NCBI GenBank assembly: GCA_030681895.1
Contig: JAUXRI010000287.1
Coordinates: forward strand, 52,390 to 116,389
Length of the DNA: 64,000 nucleotides
Reading direction: 5' to 3'
Source of the DNA: Myxococcales bacterium
Lineage (GTDB): Bacteria; Myxococcota; Myxococcia; Myxococcales; Myxococcaceae
The notes beneath the pieces were generated by a model. It was given only the letters and a program-made list of their open reading frames with translations, was not told the DNA's origin and did not search any database. This document shows positions 18,763-26,832 of this stretch, piece after piece (positions within the stretch are counted from its first letter, which is position 1; every line of letters starts with the position of its first letter). The translations under genes and the position numbers were made by a program.

Positions 18763-19076
18763 TCAGCTCGCTCGGCCCTCGCGATGATTCGAACCCGTCT
18801 CGTCGGGGACTGGCCACGTGCCGGAGTTGACGCGATTTCACGTCAACCGCGAGCTCACCGGAGTCACGCGCGGGACACCTTGCGAAGCCTCGACGGCTCG
18901 GGTCGCCTCCCTCTCCGCGGGCAAGGAGGCTCGCGGCCTGTCGAGGTTCGCCACACCGAAATGACGCCAGCCAGACCCGAGTGCCGTCAGCAGGAGCGTG
19001 GCTTGCCCCACCGAGCGGCTGCTCGGTAGACGGGCAGAGTTCGAGTGTCCGCCCCCTCTCGCTTCGTCTGATCAGC

Positions 19077-20618
19077 TCACGTCAACAACACCCAGGCCGC
19101 GAGCACGATGACCAGCAGCAGACCCACCAGACTCACCTTCAGCGGCCACGCCACGCCCTCGACGGCCGCCTCCTGCAGGGGGCGGGTGGCCGCGTCGGGC
19201 TTCCGGCCGACCCGCACGCCTGGCACCAGCGGCGCGGTCACCTCGTCCGAGTAGCGCGGGGCTGGCGCCGTCACCTGAACGACGGACTCGGTGTCGGGCC
19301 ACGCCGGCACCGCCTCGGTCTTCTCGTGCCACGCCGGGACGACCTCGGTGCGTTGGTCGACGGCAGCTCCGAGCGCGAGCTTCCCGGGCGGAGCGGTGAC
19401 GCTGGGCGGGAGGTCGCTCACCGTCGCCGAGAGCTCGGGCAGGTTCCTCGGCGTGAGCGCCGGCTCCGATGCGATGGGCACCGGCGCCGACAGCGTCTCA
19501 TGCGAGACGACCTCGGCCACCTCGGCGTCGGGGAGCGACTCGGGCGCCGGCGAGGGCCTCGAGACCGCGGCCAGCATCGCCTCGGCCGTCTCACGCGCCG
19601 GCAGCTTCACCGGCCCCACGTTCGCCGCCGTCACCAGCGCCTCGACGAAGGCCTCGACGGTGGGCTGCCGGTCTGCCGCCTTCTTGCTCAGCGCCTTCAG
19701 CAGCACCATCGACACCGCCTCGGGCACCTTGTCGTTGGCCAGGTGCGGCGGCTCGGGCGCGTCGTGCAGGTGCTGGAGCAACATCGCCTTGGTGTGCTCG
19801 TCGCGGTAGGGCCGGTGGCCGACCAGCAGCTCCGAGGTGAGCAGCCCGAGGGAATAGAGGTCGCTGCGCGCGTCGAGCGAGCCGGCCAACACCTGCTCCG
19901 GAGACATGTACTGCGGGCTGCCGAGCGCCACGCCTGGCCTGGTGAGATTCTGGTCGTAGGTACGGGTGAGGCCGAAGTCGAGCAGCGTGACGTGGCCCTC
20001 GTCCGACACCATGACGTTGCCGGGCTTCAGGTCGCGGTGCACGTAGCCACGCGCGTGGAGCGCCGAGAGCGCCGCCGCCATCTGCACCGTCAGCGGCAGC
20101 GTCTCTTCCAGCGTCAGCACCTTCTTGTCCCGCATCAGGCGCGAGAGCGGCTGGCCGCGGACGAACTTCATGACGAGGAAGGGCACGCTCCCGTCGCGCT
20201 CGACGCTGTAGAGGCCGGCGAGGTTGGGGTGCTCGACGCGCGCCATGATGCGCGCCTCCTGCTCGAAGCGGGTGCGGTACTCCTCACGCTCCGCGAGGTG
20301 CCGGTGGAGGAACTTGAGCGCCACCTCGCGGTCGACCGACGTCTCGAGCGCCAGGTACACCGTGCCCATGCCGCCCTGCCCCAGCCGCCGCACCAGGCGC
20401 CACTTGCCCTGCACCACGCGGCCGACGTTCGGGTCGTCGACGACGAGCAACCGCCCGCACGCCCCACACGGCATCACCTTCGGCTGAACGGGCCCGTCGT
20501 GCTGATCGGCGCTCTCGTCAGAAGCGGGAGCCGACCGCTGCACCGTCACCGGCGCGCCGCACGGACACACCAACCGCTTCACGGCGGGCTTCAGGCCTGA
20601 CCGACGAGCTTCCGCCAA
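19077..20618 (-). CDS. Ser/Thr protein kinase with N-terminal zinc ribbon and tail anchor
   Basis: The 513-residue protein opens with a likely zinc ribbon: C18 and C20 pair with C51 and C54 (CPC ... CGAC). Residues ~73-345 are a Hanks-type kinase with LGQGGMGTVYLA, K102, HRDLKPGN (195-202), DFG (214-216) and GSPQYMSPEQ. All catalytic residues are present. A long Ala/Pro/Glu-rich linker leads to a C-terminal membrane helix (KVSLVGLLLVIVLAAWVLLT) that ends the protein, so nothing extends outside. The kinase should be a cytoplasmic enzyme anchored by its tail, and its input is probably protein or metal binding by the zinc ribbon. It is transcribed alone; the GNAT gene on the same strand lies upstream with a 127-bp gap. 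Confidence 0.92.
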   Translation of the reverse strand: MAEARRSGLKPAVKRLVCPCGAPVTVQRSAPASDESADQHDGPVQPKVMPCGACGRLLVVDDPNVGRVVQGKWRLVRRLGQGGMGTVYLALETSVDREVALKFLHRHLAEREEYRTRFEQEARIMARVEHPNLAGLYSVERDGSVPFLVMKFVRGQPLSRLMRDKKVLTLEETLPLTVQMAAALSALHARGYVHRDLKPGNVMVSDEGHVTLLDFGLTRTYDQNLTRPGVALGSPQYMSPEQVLAGSLDARSDLYSLGLLTSELLVGHRPYRDEHTKAMLLQHLHDAPEPPHLANDKVPEAVSMVLLKALSKKAADRQPTVEAFVEALVTAANVGPVKLPARETAEAMLAAVSRPSPAPESLPDAEVAEVVSHETLSAPVPIASEPALTPRNLPELSATVSDLPPSVTAPPGKLALGAAVDQRTEVVPAWHEKTEAVPAWPDTESVVQVTAPAPRYSDEVTAPLVPGVRVGRKPDAATRPLQEAAVEGVAWPLKVSLVGLLLVIVLAAWVLLT

Positions 20619-20745
20619 GAACGAACTCCACCGCGACGAGGGGTGCGCTGTTTACGGAGGGTTGAGAATGTTTTCAGAACGCCGTCCAGAGTGAAACCCT
20701 CGGGTGACACCTGGGCGGGGAGCGGTACGGAGCGAGACGTCGTCT

Positions 20746-21282
20746 TTAGAGCTCGCGGCTCATCAGCAGCCGCAGCTTGCCGCTCTTCTTCGAGACGACG
20801 GTGGCGACCGTGGTGAAGCCGTTCTTCCGGTAGAAGCTGACGGCCATCGAGTTGGCGGGGTCGACGCGGAGCGCGAGCGTCTTGCGGTTCATGTCGCGCG
20901 CGACCGAGAGACCCTTCTCGAGGAGCACGGCGCCGACGCCCTTCATGCGCAGCTCGCCCTTGACGACGATGTTGCGAAGGTAGGCCGCGCCAGGCACCGG
21001 GCCGTCGCGCTCGATGGTGACGTAGCCGAGCATGGTGCCGTTGACCTTGCCGACCTGAATGAAGGGCCGGAGCTTGGTGAGGGCCTCGAGGCTCTCGGCG
21101 GCCGTCTCACCGCGCACCTTCCACGGCTCGGAGGTCGAGCGCAGCGTCGCCAACGCCTGCATGTCCTCGTCGGTGGGCACGGCGAACTTCGCGTGTTTGA
21201 GGTCCGCGAGGAGCGCGTTGGTGTCGATCATCGGCGGGAGCGTCGCTGCAGTGGGGTTCGTCTCGACCTGTTTGCTGGTCAT
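20746..21282 (-). CDS. GNAT-family N-acetyltransferase
   Basis: The 178-residue protein shows the GNAT core. It has strand YLRNIVVKGELRMKGVGAVL, with the acetyl-CoA-binding R/K-x-x-G-x-G/A pattern (RMKGVGAVLL), and the later block ALRVDPANSMAVSFYRKNGF typical of motif B. GNAT enzymes move an acetyl group from acetyl-CoA to an amine on a small molecule or protein; the substrate cannot be read here. ATG 21282 is preferred because GGAG sits five bases upstream. A GTG at 21321 would add 13 residues. The gene is divergent from the MglA-like GTPase gene. Confidence 0.85.
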   Translation of the reverse strand: MTSKQVETNPTAATLPPMIDTNALLADLKHAKFAVPTDEDMQALATLRSTSEPWKVRGETAAESLEALTKLRPFIQVGKVNGTMLGYVTIERDGPVPGAAYLRNIVVKGELRMKGVGAVLLEKGLSVARDMNRKTLALRVDPANSMAVSFYRKNGFTTVATVVSKKSGKLRLLMSREL

Positions 21283-21531
21283 CGCCTCTCCTTCGTACGG
21301 CGTGAGGGGTTGGTTTGCCACCCCTTCCCACCTGACGCTTCGTCCCGGCCTGACTTGATCCTAACCATCTCGGTGAACGGACTGCACAGCACCAAATTTC
21401 ATGGCGTGCAGATCGGTCGCACCTTTCCCTTCAGGAACGCCTGTCGCGCGCGCGCAAGAGGGAGGCGATTGATCGACCGGCGCGGGTTGAAATCAGTGAC
21501 GGGGAGGCGGTTCGACGGCACACTTCTCCAC

Positions 21532-22233
21532 GTGCAACTCAACCACGCCCAGCGGGAGTTGACGGTCAAGATCGTCTACTACGGCCCGGGGTTGTCGGGG
21601 AAAACGACCAACCTGCAGATGATTCACCAGCGCACCCAGCCTGACGTGCGCGGCCGGTTGTTGACCGTCGAGACCCACGACGACCGAACGCTGTTCTTCG
21701 ACCTGCTCCCCGTCTTCTTCAACACGGCGGCGGGCTTCAAGGTGAAGGTGAAGCTGTTCACGGTGCCCGGCCAGGTGATTCACAACGCGACCCGGCGCAT
21801 CGTGCTGCAGGGCGCCGACGCGGTGGCCTTCATCGCCGACAGCCGGCGCAGCGCCTCGCCCGAGAACAACAGCTACTGGAAGAACCTGAACGAGAACATG
21901 CGCGAGAACGGGCTCGACCCGGCGCACGTGCCCATCGTCATTCAGTTCAACAAGCGCGACCTGCCCGACACCCGGAGCGACGCGGAGATCGAAGAGGCGC
22001 GCAAGAAGGGCAAAGAGGCCGTCGTCGGCGCCATCGCGATTCGCGGGGTGGGCGTGCTCGAGACCCTGTTCGCCGTCTTGCAGTCGGCCTACCGCAGCCT
22101 CGACGCGCGCGCGGGCCTGTCGAAGAACATCGGCCTGACCGAGAAGGAGTTCCTCACGCAGGTGTTCCAGAACATCGACACCGCGGGCTCCGAGCTCGAG
22201 AAGATCTTCCCGCCCCGGGTGAAGACGCCGTGA
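21532..22233 (+). CDS. MglA-like small Ras-family GTPase
   Basis: The protein resembles MglA, the polarity GTPase of gliding myxobacteria. Numbering from GTG 21532: residues 13-20 read KIVYYGPG, with the P-loop GPGLSGKTTN (18-27), switch II region TVPGQ (77-81), base-recognition NKRD (140-143) and the middle block TRRIVLQGADAVAFIADS. GTG 21532 puts 12 residues before the first lysine, as in MglA (about 14). An in-frame GTG at 21496 is a longer option, and neither has an ideal SD. At 233 residues it is longer than MglA (~195) because of a C-terminal extension. Its stop overlaps the start of a PocR-domain histidine kinase, suggesting GTPase and kinase share one pathway. It is probably a paralogue rather than MglA itself, since no MglB gene is adjacent. 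Confidence 0.88.
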   Translation: MQLNHAQRELTVKIVYYGPGLSGKTTNLQMIHQRTQPDVRGRLLTVETHDDRTLFFDLLPVFFNTAAGFKVKVKLFTVPGQVIHNATRRIVLQGADAVAFIADSRRSASPENNSYWKNLNENMRENGLDPAHVPIVIQFNKRDLPDTRSDAEIEEARKKGKEAVVGAIAIRGVGVLETLFAVLQSAYRSLDARAGLSKNIGLTEKEFLTQVFQNIDTAGSELEKIFPPRVKTP

Positions 22234-23708
22234 GACAGGGTGAATCAGTCCTTCAGCGGCGCATCTCGTTGACCGAGCTGCTCGACGGCGAGTCCTTCAC
22301 CGAGGTCGTGAAGGGGTTCGTCGAGCTCTACAAGGTCGGCATCAAGGTGTTCGACGACAAGGGCGGCAAGCTGGCCGACATCAAGGTCGGCAACGGCGAC
22401 TTCTGCGGCTACGTCTTCAGCTTCCCCGAGGGGCGTCGGCGCTGCACCTCGACGGTCGGGCGCGTGAAGGACGGCCCGGTGGCGTTGAGCCACGGCGCGC
22501 GCCTGCCGGTGCTCGAATCGAGCGACGTGCCGAAGGCGAAGGGCGTGGTGACGGTGCCCTGCTTCACGGGGCTGCGGTACATCATCCTGCCCATCACGTG
22601 GGAAGGCGACACGCTGGGCCGCGTGGTGTTCGGCCCGTTCTTCCCCGAAGACCTCGCCGAGTTTCCGCCGCCGTCGCTCACCGACATCTCGGAGGGCTTC
22701 GACGCAGCGAACGCGAAGAAGTTCGTCGAGAAGGTGCGCAAGGCGCCCGAGAGCACCATCGCGAGGGTGATGCTGCACTTCGCGCAGCTGCTGCAGACGC
22801 TGCTGTTCGCCGGGCAGAAGATGTTCCTCACCTCGCAGCTGCACATCGAAGCGACGCTCGAGCAGAACCGCGAGCTCGAAGAGCGCAACCGCAAGCTCGA
22901 GGACATGAACACCAAGCTCAAGGAGCTCGACCGGCTCAAGAGCGCCTTCCTCGCCACCGTCAGCCACGAACTGCGCACGCCGCTCACCAGCATCATCGGG
23001 TACTCCGAGATGCTCGCCGAGGGCCTCGCCGGCCCGATGAGCGGTGAGCAGACCGACTACGTGCGCACCATCATGGACAAGGGCGAGACGCTCTTGAAGT
23101 TGATCAGCAGCATCCTCGACATCTCGCAGATCGAAGCCGGCAAGGTGCGGCTGACCTTCGAGCCGATGGATCCCTTTGAGCTGGTGAACTCGTCGATCTC
23201 GAGCCTCAAGCCGCAGTCGCAGAAGAAGGGCGTGGTGCTCGACACCAAGCTGCCGCCGCGCCACTTCCAGGCGACGGGCGACCGCGACCGCCTGCGGCAG
23301 GTGGTGACGAACCTGCTCACCAACGCGGTGAAGTTCACGCCCAGGGGCGGCACGGTGCGGGTGTTGTTGACCGAGCTCGCGCACCAGCCCGACATCAACG
23401 CCCAAGGCTATCGGATCATCGTCGAGGACTCGGGCGTCGGCATTCCGGCGGATCAGTTCGACAAGATCTTCCAGAGCTTCTACCAGGTGGACTCGTCGTC
23501 GACGCGCGAGTTCGGCGGCGCGGGCATCGGCCTCGCCATCGTGAAGAGCTTCGTCGAAGGGCATGGCGGCGTGGTGCGGGTGGCGAGCGAGATGGGCCGC
23601 GGCAGCCGCTTCACGATGATTCTGCCGACGCTGCCGTCGACGCAGGCGGCGGTGAGCATCACGCCTCCGGTGACGGCGCTGCAGGCGCCCGCCGACGACC
23701 GGTTCTGA
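22230..23708 (+). CDS. PocR-domain histidine kinase
   Basis: The 492-residue soluble kinase has a PocR-type sensory domain at ~12-180. Conserved cysteines are C59, C72 (CGYVFSFPEGRRRC) and C111 (VPCFTGLRYIILPI). PocR domains are known or predicted to bind small ligands such as hydrocarbons or diols. A coiled coil (~205-238) leads to the phospho-acceptor helix with H246 (LATVSHELRTPLTSIIGYSE). The HATPase domain has NLLTNAVKF, VEDSGVGI and GAGIGLAI. GTG 22230 overlaps the stop of the MglA-like gene (GTGA), so translation is coupled. No response regulator gene is adjacent, so either the partner is elsewhere or the kinase acts with the GTPase. Confidence 0.93.
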   Translation: MRQGESVLQRRISLTELLDGESFTEVVKGFVELYKVGIKVFDDKGGKLADIKVGNGDFCGYVFSFPEGRRRCTSTVGRVKDGPVALSHGARLPVLESSDVPKAKGVVTVPCFTGLRYIILPITWEGDTLGRVVFGPFFPEDLAEFPPPSLTDISEGFDAANAKKFVEKVRKAPESTIARVMLHFAQLLQTLLFAGQKMFLTSQLHIEATLEQNRELEERNRKLEDMNTKLKELDRLKSAFLATVSHELRTPLTSIIGYSEMLAEGLAGPMSGEQTDYVRTIMDKGETLLKLISSILDISQIEAGKVRLTFEPMDPFELVNSSISSLKPQSQKKGVVLDTKLPPRHFQATGDRDRLRQVVTNLLTNAVKFTPRGGTVRVLLTELAHQPDINAQGYRIIVEDSGVGIPADQFDKIFQSFYQVDSSSTREFGGAGIGLAIVKSFVEGHGGVVRVASEMGRGSRFTMILPTLPSTQAAVSITPPVTALQAPADDRF

Positions 23709-23732
23709 GCAGACAGATGGGCGAGCGCTCCT

Positions 23733-23744
23733 GAGCCGCGGCTC
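23733..23744. terminator. Palindrome after the PocR kinase gene
   Basis: The perfect palindrome GAGCCGCGGCTC lies 24 bases after the kinase stop and before the next start. A second short palindrome (GAGCGCTC) sits just upstream of it. Together they may form a terminator hairpin; no T-run follows. Confidence 0.3.
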
Positions 23745-23780
23745 GGAACGCTTCGCGCCTCCCGCGTGTTCTTCGCGGCG

Positions 23781-24197
23781 ATGCGACTCGTTCGAAAGCT
23801 CATCCAGGGAGGCACCGTGGCGGTGCTGGCCGTCGTGGGCGCGCAGGTCGCGATGGCGCTCCTCGTCGGGGAAGAACGGCTTCGGCTCGGCGGCCTGGCG
23901 CTGAGCGTCGGCGTGCCCTCGTTCCTCGCGGCGGTGCTGCTGTTCCCCCTCTCAGGGGCAGCGGTCTCGAGTCGATGGAGGCTCGGCGCGCGCGTCGTCG
24001 TCGCAACTGCCGCGGTGTGCCTGGTGAACCGGCTGCTCGTCTTCAGGGTGTGGGAGCGGTCGAGCCTCGCCTCCCTCGTGCCTGACCCGTCGGCGCTCGA
24101 TGGAAACGCGAAGCTGCTCCTCGCGGCGATGGCGACGGCGGTGGTGCTGGCATTCGTCGCTCAACCCGTGATGGCCTGGGCGGCCCGGCGACGCTGA
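23781..24197 (+). CDS. Small integral membrane protein of unknown function
   Basis: The predicted protein has 138 residues from ATG 23781 (an in-frame GTG lies at 23766). Four hydrophobic segments are visible: GGTVAVLAVVGAQVAMALLV, LALSVGVPSFLAAVLLFPLS, RVVVATAAVCLVNRLLVF and LLLAAMATAVVLAFVAQPVM, with an Arg-rich cytoplasmic end (WAARRR). No family was recognised. Codon third positions are GC-rich as in its neighbours. The gene is monocistronic or follows the kinase after a possible terminator. Confidence 0.65.
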   Translation: MRLVRKLIQGGTVAVLAVVGAQVAMALLVGEERLRLGGLALSVGVPSFLAAVLLFPLSGAAVSSRWRLGARVVVATAAVCLVNRLLVFRVWERSSLASLVPDPSALDGNAKLLLAAMATAVVLAFVAQPVMAWAARRR

Positions 24198-24349
24198 CAT
24201 CGACGTCGTGGCGCACACGTCATGCGCGGCGTGGCGGGCGAGTCAGGACGTCAGCGTTCTTCAGCACTTCGAGCTGGCCCGTCATTTGCGAACGGCCCCG
24301 TCGAACGCGCCCACCCGGCCGGACCGCGGCGCGAAACGGGGAGCACCAC

Positions 24350-25102
24350 ATGACGCAGTCTGGAAAAGCAGCGCTCGCGCTGACGACGATTCTCGCCTTC
24401 GTGGGCTGCGCCGATGGCGGCAACGGAGACAAAGGCATCGTGCGGTACTCGCAGGTGGTGAACTTCGTCGAGACCGACGACTTCACGCCACCGCTGGTGG
24501 TGGGGCGCACCGTGCTGATCCGCCTGGAGCATGCGCCCGTCGGTGAGCGCGGCTTTCCGGAGCTGGGGCTCGAGGTGACGGGCGGCACGGCGCAGGTGCT
24601 GCCGCTGGGCTTTGCGCAGTTCGCGGTGCGCCTCGACGACGAGAAGGACTACCGGTTCCGCGCGATGGAGGGCACGCGTGAGCTCGACGCCATCACGGTG
24701 AAGGCAAAGAAGGGCGCGGCGATTCGCTTCCACGGCAAGGCGAACGTGGTGACGGTGGGCCGCACGGGCACGAAGTCGTGCGTGAAGGCGTCGTCAGTCG
24801 ACCTGGCCGACCTGGTGCTGGCTCCGAATCAGGAAGCGGCCCTCTTCGTGGTGCCGGTCGACGGTGCGGGCAAGCCGATGCTGGGCATGCTGCAGCTGAC
24901 GGGGAAGATGAGCCGCGCCGACGTGCAGCTCGACACGCCGCTGTTCTTCCAGGGCGGGAGCGCGAACGCGTTGATGGTGAAGCCGACGCTCGCCTCCGGG
25001 CCGCTCGGTGATGCGCAGCTCGAGGTGACGGAGCCGGGGTTCGCGAGCCTCACCCAGACGATTCGGGTCGCCGCGCAGGACGCGGCCATCACCTGCGAGT
25101 GA
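24350..25102 (+). CDS. Predicted lipoprotein of unknown function
   Basis: The 250-residue protein has a lipoprotein-type leader (ALALTTILAFVGCADGG), although the -3 position before VGC is Phe rather than Leu. A good SD, GGGGAG, sits six bases before ATG 24350. The mature part is rich in short strands and looks all-beta (GRTVLIRLEHAPVGERGF, NALMVKPTLASGPLGDAQL). Two cysteines (one in SCVKASSV and one near the end, ITCE) might form a disulfide. No known domain was recognised. Confidence 0.7.
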   Translation: MTQSGKAALALTTILAFVGCADGGNGDKGIVRYSQVVNFVETDDFTPPLVVGRTVLIRLEHAPVGERGFPELGLEVTGGTAQVLPLGFAQFAVRLDDEKDYRFRAMEGTRELDAITVKAKKGAAIRFHGKANVVTVGRTGTKSCVKASSVDLADLVLAPNQEAALFVVPVDGAGKPMLGMLQLTGKMSRADVQLDTPLFFQGGSANALMVKPTLASGPLGDAQLEVTEPGFASLTQTIRVAAQDAAITCE

Positions 25103-25115
25103 GCCCGCGCCGGGC
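25103..25115. terminator. Short GC hairpin after lipoprotein gene
   Basis: GCCCG-CGC-CGGGC starts right after the stop codon. The stem is short and has no T-run, so this is only a possible terminator. Confidence 0.3.
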
Positions 25116-25130
25116 AGCGTGACGAGACAT

Positions 25131-25160
25131 CGCACACCCTCGCAGCCTCGCGGGTGTGCG
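25131..25160. promoter_or_regulatory. 9-bp inverted repeat in the 5' leader of the next gene
   Basis: CGCACACCC and GGGTGTGCG form a perfect 9-bp stem with a 12-base loop, ending 16 bases before ATG 25177. This position would hide or expose the ribosome binding region, or could terminate the upstream transcript. No riboswitch class was recognised. Confidence 0.45.
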
Positions 25161-25176
25161 CGCTAAGTCTCGAGCC

Positions 25177-26832
25177 ATGCACCGCTGCGCTCTGGTGATG
25201 TCGTCGTTCGTCGCGCTCGTCAGCTGTGCGCCGATGAAGGAGCAGCCCCTCTTCCCGCCCTGCGGCTCGAACGTCGCCGGCCCACCGACGCTGATTCCCG
25301 GTCCGGGCCACGAGGGCTACGACGACGTGCTCGCGGCCGCTGCGCGCCGGCACGACCGGCAGTTCCACGCGCTCAACGCCTCGGCGACTGGCCTCGCCGC
25401 CGAGTTTCGCGTGCGCACCGACGACGCCAGCGCTCGCGAGGCCGTGTTGCGCTTCATGAACGAGGGCGACGGCTTCGACTTCGCCGCTGCGACGGGACGC
25501 GCTCCTGAGTCGGTGGGCTTCTGGAGCAAGTCGGCCGGGCTCTACGGCGGTGTCGGCATCGCAGCCGATGCGATGCGGTACGCCGTGCTCCGCGACTCGG
25601 GCGCGGCATGTGACGAGCTCGACCTCGCGCGCAGCCAACTCACCCGCGCGCTCGAGGCGCTCGACGTCGGGGCGCGCATCGACGGCGCCAGAGGCCCGAT
25701 GGCGCGCTCGCTGCTCCGGCTCGACCTGCCGAACGACAACCCCACCGTGCTGACGCCGCTCTTCGATACCGCGGGTGCGCCGCTGCCTGCCGACAAGAAC
25801 AACGGCACCTGGCGGGCTGATCAGACGGGCCGCTTCGCGCAGTACGCATGGGAAGACTCGTTGAGCCGCGACATGCTCGTCGGCTGGGCCATGGCGCTCG
25901 CCGTCTCGTGGGAGGTCATCGAGAAAGACGCCGCCTTCTCTTCGGACTTGAAGCAGCGGCTGCAGGAAGACGCGAGAGAGACGGTGACGATGCTGAGGAC
26001 GACGGCGGCGAGCGGCTACGACCTCGAGATTCAAGACGCCGACGGGCGGCCCACCTTCCACGCGACGTTGAACGAGAACTCGGTCGACCGCGTGTACCTC
26101 GACGGCGCGCAGAACGGCTTCTACGCGTTGATGTCGCTGGGCATCGTCGGAGCGCTCTCGTCGGTGGCTCGAGACGACGCAGCCACGCGGTACCTCTCGG
26201 AGGAGTTGCTCACGAAGCGCCGCCTCGACCGCATGGCTGCCGCGTCGGCCCACCTCGTCGACATGGGCACGGCGTCGAACTACTCCGGGTACAACATGGG
26301 CTTCACCGGCGGGTTCCTCGCGCAGCGCTACGTCGCCGGCACGAGCGCTCCGGGGCTCATTCGACGCGCGATTCGTGAAGAGCTCTACCGACGGCCCGAC
26401 CAACCCGTGCGTCAGCCGGCCGAGGCGAAGCAGACGTTCTTCGACTTCATCGCCGCGCCGGCGCTGGCGGCCGATGGCCGAGAGGCCGAGTGGCGACAGG
26501 CGGTGAGGCAGGGCATCGAGACGCTGAAGGAGTTCCCCCCGGCGCCGACGTGGAACGTGGTGCGGGTGAACTGCGACGACGCCGAGGTGCGCAGCCAGCA
26601 GTGCACGCTCGACGACGGCTCGATGGTGGGCGTGCTGGGCGACGTCGGGCGCAACGACGACCTCGTCGCCGACCGCCCCATTCCGATGCGCGTGCGGCCG
26701 CTGAGCAACTACTTCTGGCGCTCGAACCCGTACCAACCCAACGACTCAGCGACCGCCGGCGGTGACGTGTTGTTGTCGACGGTCGACTTCCGGGTGGCCT
26801 ACTGGCTGGGCCGGTGGCTACGCGCGCCGTGA
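25177..26832 (+). CDS. Predicted lipoprotein, large, unknown function
   Basis: ATG 25177 starts a lipoprotein signal with a textbook lipobox (SSFVALVSCAP). A longer in-frame start at 25156 would add seven residues. The mature protein (~530 residues) is mostly helical and lacks membrane segments. It contains ordered aromatic/Gly blocks such as NYSGYNMGFTGGFLAQRYVA and YALMSLGIVGALSSVARD, suggesting an alpha-toroid-like or enzyme fold, but no family or catalytic motif was recognised. The 3' end overlaps the convergent membrane-protein gene by 15 bases. Confidence 0.7.
   Translation: MHRCALVMSSFVALVSCAPMKEQPLFPPCGSNVAGPPTLIPGPGHEGYDDVLAAAARRHDRQFHALNASATGLAAEFRVRTDDASAREAVLRFMNEGDGFDFAAATGRAPESVGFWSKSAGLYGGVGIAADAMRYAVLRDSGAACDELDLARSQLTRALEALDVGARIDGARGPMARSLLRLDLPNDNPTVLTPLFDTAGAPLPADKNNGTWRADQTGRFAQYAWEDSLSRDMLVGWAMALAVSWEVIEKDAAFSSDLKQRLQEDARETVTMLRTTAASGYDLEIQDADGRPTFHATLNENSVDRVYLDGAQNGFYALMSLGIVGALSSVARDDAATRYLSEELLTKRRLDRMAAASAHLVDMGTASNYSGYNMGFTGGFLAQRYVAGTSAPGLIRRAIREELYRRPDQPVRQPAEAKQTFFDFIAAPALAADGREAEWRQAVRQGIETLKEFPPAPTWNVVRVNCDDAEVRSQQCTLDDGSMVGVLGDVGRNDDLVADRPIPMRVRPLSNYFWRSNPYQPNDSATAGGDVLLSTVDFRVAYWLGRWLRAP

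Larger units (their letters stand above)
18576..19076. other. 501-bp non-coding region rich in hairpins
   Basis: No convincing gene lies between the two convergent genes here. Three strong stem-loops are visible. CGCGGAGT-GGTG-ACTCCGCG lies at 18743-18762. GTTGACG-8 bases-CGTCAAC lies at 18826-18847. A long two-tier hairpin lies at 18882-18951: its outer stem pairs GCGAA(G)CCTCGAC with GTCGAGGTTCGC, with one bulged base, and its inner stem pairs GCCTCC with GGAGGC. The region may hold terminators for both genes, a structured RNA, or a decayed repeat element. The word GATTCGAACC at 18787-18796 resembles a tRNA T-loop in reverse but no cloverleaf can be built. Confidence 0.5.

Noticed and set aside
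18781..18800. Reverse T-loop-like word GATTCGAACC suggesting a tRNA
   Set aside because: The flanking bases do not form a T stem, and no acceptor, D or anticodon arm could be built on either strand.
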